A stretch of 6,191 nucleotides of DNA from Sutterella sp. (lineage in GTDB: Bacteria; Pseudomonadota; Gammaproteobacteria; Burkholderiales; Burkholderiaceae_F), in NCBI GenBank assembly GCA_003543795.1, contig DNBE01000004.1, positions 465 through 6,655 of the forward strand, in the 5' to 3' direction. Both the position numbers and the translations under genes were made by a program. The notes under the pieces were generated by a model. It had not been told where the DNA came from, made no database searches, and saw nothing but the letters and a program-made list of their open reading frames with translations. This document shows, in pieces, positions 5,374 through 6,191 of this stretch; within the stretch, counting starts at the first letter, position 1; each line of letters starts with the position of its first letter.

Positions 5374-6191
5374 ATGACGCTTTCCAAAACGCTCGTTTTT
5401 TACCCGACGCAAGGTTTTACTCCCGCGTTTAAAACGCTCGTCCATGACGCTCTCGGTGATTTCAAGCCCGAAGCGATTGAACATACGGCTTCTTACGTGA
5501 GACTTCTCGGCGTCAACGTATCGGAAGTGCAAGCGGACGCGCTTCGAAGCCGAGCTTCGGAAACGGCTTGTGACGTATTTTGCGTGGCAAACGACTTAAA
5601 GTTTGCCGACATCGAGGCGCTTTTTTTCGACATGGATTCAACGTTAGTTAATAGCGAAACGCTTGACGAAATGGCCGCGATTTACGGGCTCGGAGAAGCC
5701 TGCGCCAAGATTACCGCCGATACGATGGCTGGCATCATCAAAGACTATCCCGCAAGCTTAAGAGCGCGCGTCGCGCTCTTAAAAGGCTTGCCCGCAAAAG
5801 CAATCGAAACCGTGTGGGAAAACATGCGTCCGAATCCGGGCGTTGAGTCGTGGATTGCCTTTTGTCGTGAAAAAGGTAAAAAAACTTATGTTGTGAGTTC
5901 CGGATTTACGGTTTTAGCCTCTCGTTTGGCCGACTGTCTTCAGATGACGGGCTACCACACAAACGAAATCGAAATCGAAGGTGACACGTTGACGGGTCGC
6001 TTTACGGGGGCGGTTACGGGGATGAACGGCGCTCCGATTATGGACGGCGCGGGAAAAAAGGAATTCGTGCGACAAACGTGCGAGGAATTACGCATTTCGC
6101 CCGCGCGCGTGCTTTGCGCGGGGGACGGCAGTAATGACGTCGCGATGGTCGCTTTCGCGGGCGTGGGCGTCGGTTTTCGGCCTAAAAAGGT
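5374..6191 (+). CDS. serB: Phosphoserine phosphatase SerB (3' end outside window)
   Basis: A HAD-superfamily enzyme that hydrolyses O-phospho-L-serine to serine, the last step of serine synthesis. The first 272 residues are visible and still open at the window end. Residues 1-80 form a divergent N-terminal half, as in the longer proteobacterial SerB type (ACT-like). The HAD core follows: DMDST (86-90, nucleophile D86 and acid/base D88), E95, the cap stretch SLRARVALLKGLP (128-140), motif II SSGF (175-178), the lysine at 228 or 229 in GKKEFV, and GDGSND (250-255, metal ligand D251). Two conserved positions look altered: the usual SGGF is SSGF, and the GE(I)-DF segment of the cap reads GIIKDY. 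The catalytic aspartates are intact, so an active phosphatase is expected. GGAA (5363-5366) gives a ribosome-binding site seven bases from ATG 5374, within the end of the preceding gene. At most a few tens of residues should remain beyond the window. Confidence 0.93.
   Translation, partial: MTLSKTLVFYPTQGFTPAFKTLVHDALGDFKPEAIEHTASYVRLLGVNVSEVQADALRSRASETACDVFCVANDLKFADIEALFFDMDSTLVNSETLDEMAAIYGLGEACAKITADTMAGIIKDYPASLRARVALLKGLPAKAIETVWENMRPNPGVESWIAFCREKGKKTYVVSSGFTVLASRLADCLQMTGYHTNEIEIEGDTLTGRFTGAVTGMNGAPIMDGAGKKEFVRQTCEELRISPARVLCAGDGSNDVAMVAFAGVGVGFRPKK

Noticed and set aside
5335..5532. 65-codon minus-strand open frame across the serB start
   Set aside because: It overlaps the end of the membrane-protein gene and the start of serB on the opposite strand, and its product resembles nothing recognisable.
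1..6191. CRISPR arrays, insertion sequences, tRNA/rRNA genes, defence or phage genes
   Set aside because: No spaced direct-repeat array, transposase, integrase, terminal inverted repeats or structured RNA gene was seen; the genes are ordinary housekeeping and signalling types.

Overview
The window (6,191 bp, roughly balanced base composition) looks like ordinary chromosomal DNA from a Gram-negative proteobacterium. The best guess is a betaproteobacterium of the order Burkholderiales, possibly Sutterellaceae. This rests on the SerB form (an N-terminal ACT-like half plus a GDGSND motif), a QseBC/PmrAB-type two-component pair and a DUF4870-type membrane protein carrying the SHFSWQIRTFW motif. 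The taxon is an inference from protein character; no rRNA is present.

Layout, left to right. (1) The 3' end of a plus-strand gene, probably a TetR-type regulator (1-249), converges on (2) a minus-strand beta-hydroxyacid dehydrogenase (298-1206). One hairpin terminator at 270-306 separates them, and its T-tract lies inside the end of the dehydrogenase gene. (3) A minus-strand DegP/HtrA periplasmic protease (1355-2770) ends in a strong hairpin terminator (1301-1337). (4) Upstream of it on the same strand are a sensor histidine kinase (2926-4212) and its OmpR-family response regulator (4223-4879). (5) A 92-bp divergent promoter region (4880-4971) separates this cluster from the plus-strand pair: a small four-helix membrane protein (4972-5370) and, 3 bp later, serB (5374 to the window edge).

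How the genes work together. The regulator, kinase and protease lie in one orientation with no visible terminator between kinase and protease, so an envelope-stress or protein quality-control locus is a reasonable inference: the kinase senses the periplasm, the regulator changes transcription and DegP degrades or refolds damaged envelope proteins. The divergent region holds a near-consensus sigma-70 promoter for the membrane-protein/serB pair. Its -10 overlaps a candidate -10 for the regulator and sits among an inverted repeat and an 11-bp direct repeat that could be a regulator binding site. The dehydrogenase has its own candidate extended -10 promoter.

For three genes the ribosome-binding sites point to starts downstream of the longest possible reading frame: GTG at 1206, ATG at 2770 and ATG at 4879. 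I found no mobile element, CRISPR array, tRNA or rRNA, and no convincing undescribed system. The most useful leads are the divergent promoter, the TCS-degP linkage and unusual residues at otherwise conserved SerB positions.
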